A stretch of 64,000 bases of DNA, taken from positions 15,811 through 79,810 of the forward strand of contig CAKQQT010000014.1 in assembly GCA_934271235.1 (NCBI GenBank). The letters run 5' to 3'. The DNA comes from an uncultured Clostridia bacterium (GTDB taxonomy: Bacteria; Bacillota; Clostridia; Peptostreptococcales; Anaerovoracaceae). The position numbers and the translations under genes are program-made. The notes under the pieces are model-generated. The model was not told the origin of the DNA and did not search any database. It was given only the letters and a program-made list of their open reading frames with translations. This document shows positions 42,833-51,658 of this stretch, piece after piece; within the stretch, counting starts at the first letter, position 1, and every line of letters starts with the position of its first letter.

Positions 42833-44149
42833 ATGGATGAAAACAACAAACGAAACGCATTAAACCAGTTATTTCAGGAATTCTGTCCGAACGGCGCATT
42901 CCGCAAAATGATCTTTTCCGACAAGCGTAAAAAATCGCTTGCGTTCCAGAAGGTCACCCTGCGGCCGATCCAAGTCGGCGGCAGGCTTTGCTGTCAGGCA
43001 GAATACACCTATCCGAAAAAAGTGACGCATCAAAACCTGCCGCTTCCCGAAGCGGCAGATTTCTGTCTGCAGCTCTGCACCGACGCTTTCAAGCAGATCA
43101 ACATCTTCACGGAGACCGAGCAGATCCAAGTGCTGGCCGCCAAACCGGAGCGGCCTGCCATCCGCCGCAGACCGGCGGCGGATGCAGCCAGGCACCCCGG
43201 CGCAGAGCCGTCCGGTAAGGCGACGCAGCCTCTGCGCGCCCCTTTCTCGGCATGCGTACAGACCGGCAGCCAGCCGAATACTCTCACGGCTGCCGTTTCT
43301 CCGCTCCCTGCATCCGTGCCCGGCGCGCCTGCACTGTCCCATAACCGGCAGAAACACTACCGGATCCCGGACGGCGTCCCTTGCGATTTTCTGATCCGTC
43401 TCGGCGTCATGAGTCCGGAAGGAAAGGTTTTTCCGAAAGCCTACGCAAAGTTCCGTCAGATCAACCGTTATCTCGAGATCGTTGAGGATGTTTTCCCGGC
43501 TCTGCCGACAGACCGCACGCTGCGTATCATCGACTTCGGCTGCGGCAAGGCCTATCTGACCTTTGCGATCTATTATTATCTCAAAGTGCTCAAGGGACGC
43601 GATGTGGAGATCATCGGCCTGGATCTGAAGGAAGATGTCATCGACTTCTGCAATCAGGTCGCCGCGGATCTCGGTTATCAGGAGCTCAAGTTCCTCAAAG
43701 GCGATATCGCGGACTACACCAACGACCATGCGGACATGGTGGTAACGCTGCATGCCTGCGACACCGCAACGGATTACGCGCTGATCAACGCTGTCAAATG
43801 GAACACCAAGGTCATCCTCAGCGTGCCTTGCTGCCAGCATGAGCTGTTCAAGCAGATCAAAAATGACCTGCATCAGCCGATGCTCAAGCATGGCATCCTC
43901 AAAGATCGCCTGACCGAATATCTGACAGACGGGCTTCGCGGTCTCAAACTGGAAGCCTGCGGCTACAACGTGGCGATGATCGAATTTACCAGCCTGGAGC
44001 ACACAGCCCGCAATATCCTGATCAAAGCCGTGCGTTCCAACGCCGTCGGCTCCGCCGCAAAAGCAAAAAAAGAAGCCGCGCAGCGCCAATACGAAGCGCT
44101 GCGGGACTTCTATCATGTACACCCGACCATCGAGCAGTTGACGGAATAG
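42833..44149 (+). CDS. SAM-dependent methyltransferase (Methyltransf_32-like)
   Basis: A 438-residue protein. The C-terminal half has a class I methyltransferase fold: RIIDFGCGKAYLTFAIYYYL (SAM loop), EIIGLDLKEDVIDFCN, and VTLHACDTATDYALINAV, then VILSVPCCQHE. These fit the Methyltransf_32 group, which includes putative RNA methylases; the CCQ-like segment is typical. The N-terminal ~90 residues form a separate domain, joined by an Ala/Pro-rich linker (about 105-165). Substrate unknown. Confidence 0.8.
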   Translation: MDENNKRNALNQLFQEFCPNGAFRKMIFSDKRKKSLAFQKVTLRPIQVGGRLCCQAEYTYPKKVTHQNLPLPEAADFCLQLCTDAFKQINIFTETEQIQVLAAKPERPAIRRRPAADAARHPGAEPSGKATQPLRAPFSACVQTGSQPNTLTAAVSPLPASVPGAPALSHNRQKHYRIPDGVPCDFLIRLGVMSPEGKVFPKAYAKFRQINRYLEIVEDVFPALPTDRTLRIIDFGCGKAYLTFAIYYYLKVLKGRDVEIIGLDLKEDVIDFCNQVAADLGYQELKFLKGDIADYTNDHADMVVTLHACDTATDYALINAVKWNTKVILSVPCCQHELFKQIKNDLHQPMLKHGILKDRLTEYLTDGLRGLKLEACGYNVAMIEFTSLEHTARNILIKAVRSNAVGSAAKAKKEAAQRQYEALRDFYHVHPTIEQLTE

Positions 44150-44322
44150 TCAGCTGCTTTTTATATTGGAATGTTTCTTTGCGCAAGAGTTCCCTCTCTT
44201 GCGGAGTCCTCCTGCTCGGAAAGCTTCTTCTCCTGCAATATCGCTCTGCCGCAAATTTTTCATTCCCGTGGGATTCCCCCCGTCTGTGAATTTTCTTTTT
44301 CTCACAGGATCTTCAAAAAAAA

Positions 44323-44578
44323 TGTATAGTCTTGCTATCTTTTTGCGTTTTCGATCAAAAAAAAGCATGCCGGAGCACTTCTGTCCTCAGTTTTATCCCC
44401 TTGACAGTCTTTTCTTCCCGCTTGCTTCCTCTTTTTTCTACAAGTTTCGACATTTTCCGAGTGTTTTCAACAGTTTTTTCGCGTGCACCTGCGCCCTCAC
44501 CGTCCTGCTGCCGATGCGTTTGCTTCTGCTTCATGCTTTTTTTCAGCTCAAATTGCGATTTAGATCTAGTTCTATGCA
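44323..44578. repeat. Inverted-repeat element, copy C (MITE-like)
   Basis: A 256-base element, almost the length of copy A. Both contain GATCAAAAAAAAGCAT near the left end and GATTTAGATCTAGTTCTATG at the right end, with weaker similarity between. The minus-strand frame MLHRTRSKS... of copy A recurs here but shifts frame near the far end, so it is unlikely to be a conserved protein. It lies between the methyltransferase gene and tRNA-Ser. Confidence 0.8.
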
Positions 44579-44655
44579 GCAAAGTTTTATCGCGAGGTTC
44601 TGTTGATCTCGCAAGACATCGGGCTCCGCGCTCTCAAAGGAGCCCACTGTTCACG

Positions 44656-44696
44656 ATTCCAAAAACGGCAAAACGGAAGTGATTGCTCACTTCCGT
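44656..44696 (-). terminator. Terminator of tRNA-Ser
   Basis: On the minus strand ACGGAAGTGA-GCAA-TCACTTCCGT (perfect 10-pair stem) is followed by TTTGCCGTTTTT, directly downstream of the tRNA. Confidence 0.85.
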
Positions 44697-44702
44697 CTCG
44701 TA

Positions 44703-44790
44703 TGGCGGAGGACATGGGACTCGAACCCACGGGGCTGTTACACCTTACTTGATTTCCAATCAAGCTCCTTAGCCACTCGGTCAATCCTCC
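44703..44790 (-). tRNA. tRNA-Ser (anticodon GGA), CCA encoded
   Basis: The minus strand shows acceptor GGAGGAT pairing with GTCCTCC, an anticodon arm CTTGA-TTGGAAA-TCAAG (anticodon GGA), a long variable arm as in class II tRNAs, a T-arm around GGTTCGAGTCC, discriminator G and encoded CCA. 88 bases in all. Confidence 0.95.
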
Positions 44791-44970
44791 AAGTTTGTGT
44801 CTCTGCGAGACACCTTTATTACTATAGCATATTTCACCGCAGTTTGCAAGCAAAATTTCGACAAAGCCGCATTTTTTCTTTCAGCAAAACCGCATTTTTT
44901 TTCATAGCTTTCTGCGGCCTGCTTCCGCAGGCTTTGCACGACATTTTCCCGCCGCGCGATCCGATTCCCG

Positions 44971-45582
44971 CTAGATAAAATGCGTCGGCGCAAAGAACTT
45001 CATGTTCGCGCCTTCATCGAAGACCAGCACATCCTTCGGCATCGTACAGATGCGATAGGTCACGAACAGATCGCCGACCGCGCCGCTGACATTGAGGATC
45101 TGGATCCCGTAAAGATACCACCAGTAGCTCTGCGGCACATCTTTCAGCAGTAAGGTCAGCACAAGACCCCAGACTGCGACCGGCGCCAGCGCGATGATGA
45201 TGTACGCGGTCTTTCCGAAGAAAAAACGGCTGCCTGCGTATGCAAGTCCGGCTTTCAGCTCAAACCCGTACTGAGCCGGCACGCCCGTAAAATATTTTAT
45301 GCACATGCCGTGTACGCCCTCATGCAGCAGCAGATAAACCAGCATGCCGACCAGCATCGCCAGCAGTGCGATCACGATCTGCAGCGGCGGCATCGAAACC
45401 GCCGCTTTCAGCGAATGCCCCGACAGCGCAGCCGCGATCATCGCGGCTGTGACCGCAAGTCCGCAGACTGCGATCCGTTTCTGCAGCTTCGGATCCTTGC
45501 TGAAATCGATCACTTCATAAAGCTCATAGCCCGGCGGCAGTGTCTCGCAGGCATATTGCCTTTTTTTCTTCTGCTTGTCCAT
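44971..45582 (-). CDS. DUF3267 membrane protein (putative zinc metalloprotease)
   Basis: A 203-residue protein with about four membrane segments. HEGVHG in the second (LVYLLLHEGVHGMCIKYFTG) is a zinc-peptidase-like HExxH variant, and the fold resembles the site-2-protease-like DUF3267 family. GLAYAGSRFFFGK follows. The substrate is unknown. It begins 21 bases after thrC and is probably co-transcribed. Confidence 0.8.
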   Translation of the reverse strand: MDKQKKKRQYACETLPPGYELYEVIDFSKDPKLQKRIAVCGLAVTAAMIAAALSGHSLKAAVSMPPLQIVIALLAMLVGMLVYLLLHEGVHGMCIKYFTGVPAQYGFELKAGLAYAGSRFFFGKTAYIIIALAPVAVWGLVLTLLLKDVPQSYWWYLYGIQILNVSGAVGDLFVTYRICTMPKDVLVFDEGANMKFFAPTHFI

Positions 45583-45603
45583 TCTCTTTTCCTCTTTATC
45601 TGC

Positions 45604-47106
45604 CTATTTCAGCGCTTCCAGCACTGCATCCGGCATTGCGCAGACATCGACCGTTCCGGTATGCCGTACCGGTTTCTTGTCCAGACCCGCAAGTCCGTAC
45701 GGGACCAGCACGCCGGTCGCCTGTTCGAGCGCAGCAACATAGGCAAAGCCATCCGTGCAAGGTCCGATCCCGATCGCTGCCGCAACACTTTCCGCGAACT
45801 TATAGGCGCTCGCGGTAGAGGCGATGACCGTCGGCGTCTGATCACCGGTCTCTTTGCGGTAATCCTCGTAGACCTTATAGCCGACTGCGGTATGCGTGTC
45901 CATCAGATAATGCTGCTCACGCCACATCTTGCCGATCTCCTCCAGCGTTTCCGCTTGGCAGCAGAAACCGCCGTAAAAATCAGCCAGACCGCTCCGCACG
46001 GTTTCGTTGACTTCATAAACTTTTTCGGTATCCAATCCGCTCATCCAGTCTGCGATCAGCGCGCCGTCACGGCCGCCGAGCAGATAGAGCAGACGCTCCA
46101 GATTGCTGGAGATCAGAATATCCATCGACGGAGAGTTCGTGCAGTAGAACTGCCGCACGCTCTCACGGATGTCATAAACGCCCGTGCGAATAAAATCCGT
46201 CAGGACTTTATTATCATTCGACGCACAGATAAACTTCGCGATCGGTACGCCCATTTCCCGCGCAAAATACGCCGCCAAAATGTTGCCGAAGTTGCCGGTC
46301 GGCACCACCACGTTCATCGGCTCGCCGCAAACAAGCACGCCGTCCGCCGCCAGCTTCAGATAGCTGTAGACATAATACGCCACCTGCGGTACCAATCTGC
46401 CGATGTTGATCGAATTGGCCGAGGAAAGTTTTACATTTTCGGCCGCGAGTTTTGCCGCGAAAGCATCATCGTTGAAGATCTTTTTGACGCCGGTCTGCGC
46501 ATCGTCGAAATTGCCGCGGATCGCGAAAACATGCGTATTCGCGCCTTCCTGCGTGATCATCTGGCGCTCCTGTACCTGGCTGACGCCGTCGCAAGGATAG
46601 AAGACGATGATCTCCGTTCCCGGAACGTCCGCGAAGCCCTCCAGCGCTGCCTTGCCGGTATCGCCGGATGTCGCCGTCAGGATGCAGATCTTGGAAGTTT
46701 CTCCTTCCTTCTTGCAGGAAGTCGTCATCAGATACGGCAGGATGGACAGCGCCATGTCCTTAAACGCCGCGGTCTTGCCGTGATAAAGCTCAAGAAAATG
46801 CGCGCCGCCGGCCTCTTTCATCTCCACGATGTCTTCCGCCGTAAACTTCTTGTCATAAGCCCCGTCAATGCAGCCCTGCATTTCCTGCGGCGTAAAATCG
46901 TCAAAGAAAGCACCGATCACCTCATAGGCGACCTCGCGGTAGCCTGCCGTGCCCTTTGCGATCTTTTCTGTCATTTCTTTTAAGTCAAAAGGAAGTGCCG
47001 GGATCGTTTCCGGAACATACAGCCCCTTATCCTCCGCAATTCCCTGGATAACCGCCTGAGCGCCCGTCTTGCGAAGCAGGCTGCCCCTGGTGCTCTCATA
47101 TAACAT
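45604..47106 (-). CDS. thrC: Threonine synthase
   Basis: Converts O-phosphohomoserine to threonine with PLP. The 500 residues are of the longer type: YESTRGSLLRKTGAQAVIQG start, LYHGKTAAFKDMALSILPYL (PLP Lys), TATSGDTGKAALEGF (phosphate loop) and VPTGNFGNILAAYFAREMG. It follows pyc on the same strand but is separated by a long palindrome. GGAGG precedes the ATG. It draws on the same homoserine pool as metA in this window. Confidence 0.95.
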   Translation of the reverse strand: MLYESTRGSLLRKTGAQAVIQGIAEDKGLYVPETIPALPFDLKEMTEKIAKGTAGYREVAYEVIGAFFDDFTPQEMQGCIDGAYDKKFTAEDIVEMKEAGGAHFLELYHGKTAAFKDMALSILPYLMTTSCKKEGETSKICILTATSGDTGKAALEGFADVPGTEIIVFYPCDGVSQVQERQMITQEGANTHVFAIRGNFDDAQTGVKKIFNDDAFAAKLAAENVKLSSANSINIGRLVPQVAYYVYSYLKLAADGVLVCGEPMNVVVPTGNFGNILAAYFAREMGVPIAKFICASNDNKVLTDFIRTGVYDIRESVRQFYCTNSPSMDILISSNLERLLYLLGGRDGALIADWMSGLDTEKVYEVNETVRSGLADFYGGFCCQAETLEEIGKMWREQHYLMDTHTAVGYKVYEDYRKETGDQTPTVIASTASAYKFAESVAAAIGIGPCTDGFAYVAALEQATGVLVPYGLAGLDKKPVRHTGTVDVCAMPDAVLEALK

Positions 47107-47142
47107 ATCGAACCTCCGTAATCAATCATTTTAAAAAACGAA

Positions 47143-47339
47143 GCGAAACTGAAGTAAGTTTTCGCTTGCGTTTTGAGGAAGCGCTGCAGCTGCAAACGAA
47201 GTAAACGTAATCTTTGGAAACTGAATTACACTGTTCGAGTGTTTTACACGAGTTTGCAATTCAGTCCAAAGATTGTGCACGAGTTTTCGCAGCTGCCGCT
47301 GACGAAAAGGCAAAGCGAAAAAACTTACTTCAGTTTCGC
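47143..47339. repeat. Long imperfect palindrome between pyc and thrC
   Basis: Arms of about 85 bases (47143-47227 and 47258-47339) are reverse complements with roughly three-quarters identity, around a loop of about 30 bases. The outer 20 bases, GCGAAACTGAAGTAAGTTTT, match perfectly. The right arm includes the last codons and stop of pyc (AKLK-stop), so the left arm is an inverted copy of the pyc 3' end. A transcript would fold into a very long hairpin, possibly serving as terminator or RNA-processing site. Confidence 0.8.
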
Positions 47340-50300
47340 CACCATTTCGCCTGCCTTCACCTGCTGTCCTTCGGAAACGTAGATACGCTCTACAGTTCCT
47401 GCGGCAGCAGCTAAGATATTCGTTTCCATCTTCATCGCCTCGATGACCGCGATCGGCTGGTTGGCTTCGACCGCTTCGCCCTCTTTTACGAGCACCTTGA
47501 TGATGTTGCCCGGGATGTTGGCGCCGATCTCCAGCGGATTGTTTTCGTCCGCGTATAAAACAGAATTGGAAGAGTTGACGGTGACCGTCTTATCCTTGAT
47601 CTTGATGATACGGCGGTTGCCGTTGACTTCAAAGATCGCTTCCCGCATACCGTCGTTGTCGACCGGTCTGACTTCCTGTAATTTAACGATCAGGACACGG
47701 CCTTCACCGAGTTTGACTTCGCAGGTCTCGCCTTCCGCCAGGCTGTGGAAGAAGATATCGGAACCCATGTAGCGGAACGAACCGTCCTTGCGGATGGATT
47801 TGATGTAATCCTCGAAGACCTTCGGATAGATCGCGTAGGAGATCACTTCGCGATCGGTACCTTCCAGTCCCAGTTCATCCTGCAGCTTCTTGCGGATACC
47901 GTCGAAATCTTCCGGCGGAAGCAGTTCGCCAGGTCTGCATGTGATCGGAGTCTTGCCCTTTAAGACCACTTTCTGGATGTCCTCCGGGAAACCGCCTTCC
48001 GGCTGACCCATCATACCTTCGAAGTAGGAGACCGTGGAATCCGGGAAGTCGATGTTCGCGCCCTTTTCGACGATGTTTTCCGGTGTCAGATCGTTCTGGA
48101 CCATGAAGATCGCCAGGTCGCCGACCACCTTGGAGGACGGCGTTACCTTTACGATATCGCCGAGCATCTGGTTGACAGCCTTGTACATATCCTTGACTTC
48201 TTTGAGTTTGTGCCCGAGACCGAAGGATTCTACCTGTGCCTGCAGGTTGGAATACTGGCCTCCCGGGATCTCGTATTTATAGATTTCTGCAGATGCAGTC
48301 TGTAATTCGGATTCAAAGTCCTTGTAAACCGGACGTACGTCTCTCCAGTATTCACTGATCTTCTGCAGACCGTCGGAATCCAGACCGGTGTCACGATCGG
48401 AGTGCTGCTGGGATGCGACGATGGAGTTCAGCGCCGGCTGGGATGTCAGTCCGGACATGGAGTTGAACGCCGCGTCGATGATGTCCACGCCGGCCTGTGC
48501 CGCCATGAGCACGGTCGCTACGCCGTTGCCGGACGTATCGTGCGTGTGCAGGTGGATCGGAATGCCGATCTCCTGTTTGAGCGCGCCGACCAGCTTGGAA
48601 GCGGCAGTCGGCTTAAGCAGACCGGACATATCCTTGATGCCGAGGATGTGCGCGCCGCGTTTTTCAAGCTCTTTGGCCATTCTGACATAGTAGTCGAGCG
48701 TGTATTTGGTCTTGGAAGCGTCGAGGATATCGCCGGTATAGCACAGGCAAGGTTCCGCGATCATACCCTGGTTGAGCGTTTCATCCAGTGCCACTTCCAT
48801 ACCCTGGATCCAGTTCAGGGAGTCAAAGATACGGAATACGTCGATGCCGGCCTTTGCGGACTGCTTGACGAATTCACGGATCACGTTGTCCGGATAGTTC
48901 TTGTATCCGACTGCGTTAGCGCCGCGGAGCAGCATCTGCAGCAGGATGTTCGGGCATTTCTCGCGCAGCATCTCCAGTCTCTCCCACGGATCTTCCTTGA
49001 GGAAACGGTAAGCGGTATCGAAGGTCGCGCCGCCCCACATTTCAAGGGAGAAGAAGTTGCGTCCGTAAACGGAGACCGCCGGCGCGATCTTTTCCATATC
49101 GACAGTCCGCACACGAGTCGCCATCAGAGACTGCTGCGCGTCACGCATGGTGGTATCGGTCACGAACAGTCTCTGCTGTCTGCGGATCCACTGCGTAAAA
49201 TCTTTTGCGCCCATTTCATCAAAGAGCTGTTTGGTACCTCTGCCCTGCAGATCTTTGAGTTCAGCAGCCTTGAATTTCGGGAATACCGGTACGTTGTAAT
49301 TCCGTTTCACGCCCTTGGTCTCGTTGACAAACTTATTGCCCAGAAATTCGATCACGCGCAGCTCGTTGTCTTCGACTTTCGCGATGTCCAGAAGATCCGG
49401 CGTATTGGCAATGAAGCCGGTATCACATTCACCGGCCGCGAAGGTCGGATGATTGAGTACGTTGAGCATGAAAGCGATGTTGGTCTTAACGCCTTTGATC
49501 GTGGTCTCACGCAGCGCGCGGATCGCTTTTCTTCTGGTGTCTTCAAAGGACCGGCTGTATGCGGTCACCTTGAGCAGCAGAGAATCGTAGAACGGCGTGA
49601 TCGTGGATCCCTGGAATCCGTTGCCGCCGTCCAGACGGATGCCGAAGCCGCCCGGGGAACGATAGGATTCGATCGTTCCGGTATCCGGCATGAAGTCATT
49701 GGCCGGGTCTTCGGTCGTGATACGGCACTGGATCGCATGACCGGTCACCCGAATGTCTTTCTGGCTCGGAATGCCGACTTCTTCAGAATCCAGCGCATAG
49801 CCCTCCGCGATCAGGATCTGGGACTGCACGATGTCGATACCGGTCACCATCTCCGTTACGGTATGTTCTACCTGGATACGCGGGTTCATTTCAATGAAAT
49901 AGTGTTTGCCGGTAGATGGATCGAGCAGGAACTCTACCGTACCTGCCGAACGATAGTCTACGGCCTTGGCGATCTTGATCGCGTCCGCGCAGATCGCCTG
50001 ACGCTGTGCGTCGGTCAGGCAGAGTGCCGGCGTGAATTCGATGACCTTCTGGTGACGTCTCTGGATGGAGCAGTCACGTTCGAACAGGTGCACGATGTTG
50101 CCCTGCTTATCTCCCAAGATCTGCACTTCGATGTGCTTCGGGTTTTCCAGATATTTTTCAATAAAGATATCATCAATGCCGAACGCCTTGGCTGCTTCGG
50201 AACGTGCGGAACGGAACTGCGGCAGCAGTTCTTCCTCGGTCCGGACGATCCGCATGCCGCGCCCGCCGCCGCCGGCTGCTGCTTTGAGCATCACCGGATA

Positions 50301-50774
50301 GCCGCAGGAATTCGCGAATTCCAAAGCTTCAGCTTCTGTTTCGATTGCTTTTTCGACGCCCGGTACGGTCGGAACGCCGACGGAATGTGCTACGATCTTG
50401 GACTGGATCTTGTCGCCGAGCGCGTTCATCATGTCTGCTGTCGGTCCGATAAACTCGATGTCCGCGTCTGCGCATGCCTGTGCGAATTCGGAGTTTTCTG
50501 CCAGGAAGCCGTAACCCGGGTGGATCGCGTCAACGCCCTTTGCCTTTGCCAATGCGATGATCTCATCGATACCTAAGTACGCGCCTACCGGCGTCTTGCC
50601 TTTTCCGATCTGATATGCCTCGTCGGCTTTCGTTCTGAATAAAGTATTTTTGTCTTCCTCGGAATAGATCGCTACGGTACGGATGCCGAGTTCTTTGCAG
50701 GCCCGGAACACACGGATCGCGATCTCTCCTCTGTTAGCCACCAATACTCGTTTGAATTTTTTAATTTCTCCCAT
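47325..50774 (-). CDS. pyc: Pyruvate carboxylase
   Basis: A full-length 1149-residue biotin enzyme forming oxaloacetate from pyruvate and bicarbonate. It has biotin carboxylase (about 1-455; KAAAGGGGRGMRIV, ERDCSIQRRHQKVIE, EMNPRIQVEHTVTE), carboxyltransferase (about 530-810; FVTDTTMRDAQQSLMATRVR, HTHDTSGNGVAT), an allosteric/tetramer region, and a biotinyl domain (about 1080-1149) with the biotin Lys in VIEAMKMETN. It feeds oxaloacetate to aspartate, threonine and methionine synthesis and to gluconeogenesis, matching its neighbours. It starts 19 bases after mscS. Confidence 0.97.
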   Translation of the reverse strand: MGEIKKFKRVLVANRGEIAIRVFRACKELGIRTVAIYSEEDKNTLFRTKADEAYQIGKGKTPVGAYLGIDEIIALAKAKGVDAIHPGYGFLAENSEFAQACADADIEFIGPTADMMNALGDKIQSKIVAHSVGVPTVPGVEKAIETEAEALEFANSCGYPVMLKAAAGGGGRGMRIVRTEEELLPQFRSARSEAAKAFGIDDIFIEKYLENPKHIEVQILGDKQGNIVHLFERDCSIQRRHQKVIEFTPALCLTDAQRQAICADAIKIAKAVDYRSAGTVEFLLDPSTGKHYFIEMNPRIQVEHTVTEMVTGIDIVQSQILIAEGYALDSEEVGIPSQKDIRVTGHAIQCRITTEDPANDFMPDTGTIESYRSPGGFGIRLDGGNGFQGSTITPFYDSLLLKVTAYSRSFEDTRRKAIRALRETTIKGVKTNIAFMLNVLNHPTFAAGECDTGFIANTPDLLDIAKVEDNELRVIEFLGNKFVNETKGVKRNYNVPVFPKFKAAELKDLQGRGTKQLFDEMGAKDFTQWIRRQQRLFVTDTTMRDAQQSLMATRVRTVDMEKIAPAVSVYGRNFFSLEMWGGATFDTAYRFLKEDPWERLEMLREKCPNILLQMLLRGANAVGYKNYPDNVIREFVKQSAKAGIDVFRIFDSLNWIQGMEVALDETLNQGMIAEPCLCYTGDILDASKTKYTLDYYVRMAKELEKRGAHILGIKDMSGLLKPTAASKLVGALKQEIGIPIHLHTHDTSGNGVATVLMAAQAGVDIIDAAFNSMSGLTSQPALNSIVASQQHSDRDTGLDSDGLQKISEYWRDVRPVYKDFESELQTASAEIYKYEIPGGQYSNLQAQVESFGLGHKLKEVKDMYKAVNQMLGDIVKVTPSSKVVGDLAIFMVQNDLTPENIVEKGANIDFPDSTVSYFEGMMGQPEGGFPEDIQKVVLKGKTPITCRPGELLPPEDFDGIRKKLQDELGLEGTDREVISYAIYPKVFEDYIKSIRKDGSFRYMGSDIFFHSLAEGETCEVKLGEGRVLIVKLQEVRPVDNDGMREAIFEVNGNRRIIKIKDKTVTVNSSNSVLYADENNPLEIGANIPGNIIKVLVKEGEAVEANQPIAVIEAMKMETNILAAAAGTVERIYVSEGQQVKAGEMVAKLK

Positions 50775-50793
50775 TTTCTCTCTCCCTAAAAAA

Positions 50794-51591
50794 TTACTTC
50801 ACCACATGAACATCCATCTGTGGGTATGGTATTGTGATGTTTGCTTCATCAAAAGCGAATTTAACCTGTTCCTCCAAATAGTACTTTACGTCCCAGTATT
50901 TGGAGGTTTTGCACCAGACTTTGAAGTCGATCTCGACTGCGCTGTCCTTGTGCTCCGCCACGCCGAAGAACGGCGGCGGCGTCTGTAAGATATCGCTGCA
51001 GGATTCCGCGACGGTCAGCAGGATGTCTTTGACCTTTGCGATATCCGCATCGTAGCCGACTCCGAACTTACAGTCCACTCTGCGGGTCGTTTCCCGTGTG
51101 TGGTTGATCAGTACGGAAGCCGTGACCGTGCCGTTGGGGATCGAGATCGCCTTGTTGTCGTAAGTCCTGAGGGTAGTCACCATCAGGTCGATACTCTGTA
51201 CGATCCCGCTCACACCGGCAACTTCTATAACGTCACCTCGGATAAAAGGCTGGTTAACTAAAATAATGATACCGCTCGCGATATTGCCGAGACTGTCTTT
51301 CATCGCCAACGCGATCGCTGCCCCTCCTGCGCCGAGTACGGTCACCAGCGGCGCGGTCGGCACATGCAGACAGGTCAGCACGACAATGAAGATCAGAAGG
51401 TACAGCCCGTATTTTAATGTTTTCAGCAGAAATTTATAAACGGACTCATCCAGCGTGCTCTTGTCGAGGACTTTTTTCGCCACCTTCAAGATCAGTCTGG
51501 TCAGGATCAGTCCTGCGATCAGTACGATCAGCGCGAGCAGGATGTCTTCGCCGTACTGCACCAGTGTATCCCATGTTTTTTCCGGAAACAT
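50794..51591 (-). CDS. mscS: Small-conductance mechanosensitive channel (MscS family)
   Basis: A 265-residue protein with three N-terminal membrane helices. The pore helix reads VLGAGGAAIALAMKDSLGNIASG, followed by the beta domain (INQPF-type IILVNQPFIRGDVIEV, IPNGTVTASVLINHT) and an alpha/beta tail. It opens under membrane tension in hypo-osmotic shock. The start is placed at 51591 because AAAGGAGGA lies 9 bases upstream; an earlier ATG at 51618 precedes that site. Confidence 0.92.
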   Translation of the reverse strand: MFPEKTWDTLVQYGEDILLALIVLIAGLILTRLILKVAKKVLDKSTLDESVYKFLLKTLKYGLYLLIFIVVLTCLHVPTAPLVTVLGAGGAAIALAMKDSLGNIASGIIILVNQPFIRGDVIEVAGVSGIVQSIDLMVTTLRTYDNKAISIPNGTVTASVLINHTRETTRRVDCKFGVGYDADIAKVKDILLTVAESCSDILQTPPPFFGVAEHKDSAVEIDFKVWCKTSKYWDVKYYLEEQVKFAFDEANITIPYPQMDVHVVK

Positions 51592-51658
51592 CGCTATGAT
51601 CCTCCTTTTGCCTGTCATGCGGCATGCATACTATCCTATGCGGTTTCTCGCCGCGCGG

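Noticed and set aside
48402-50576. 724-residue plus-strand open frame
   Set aside because: Antisense shadow of pyc with no family features or ribosome site.
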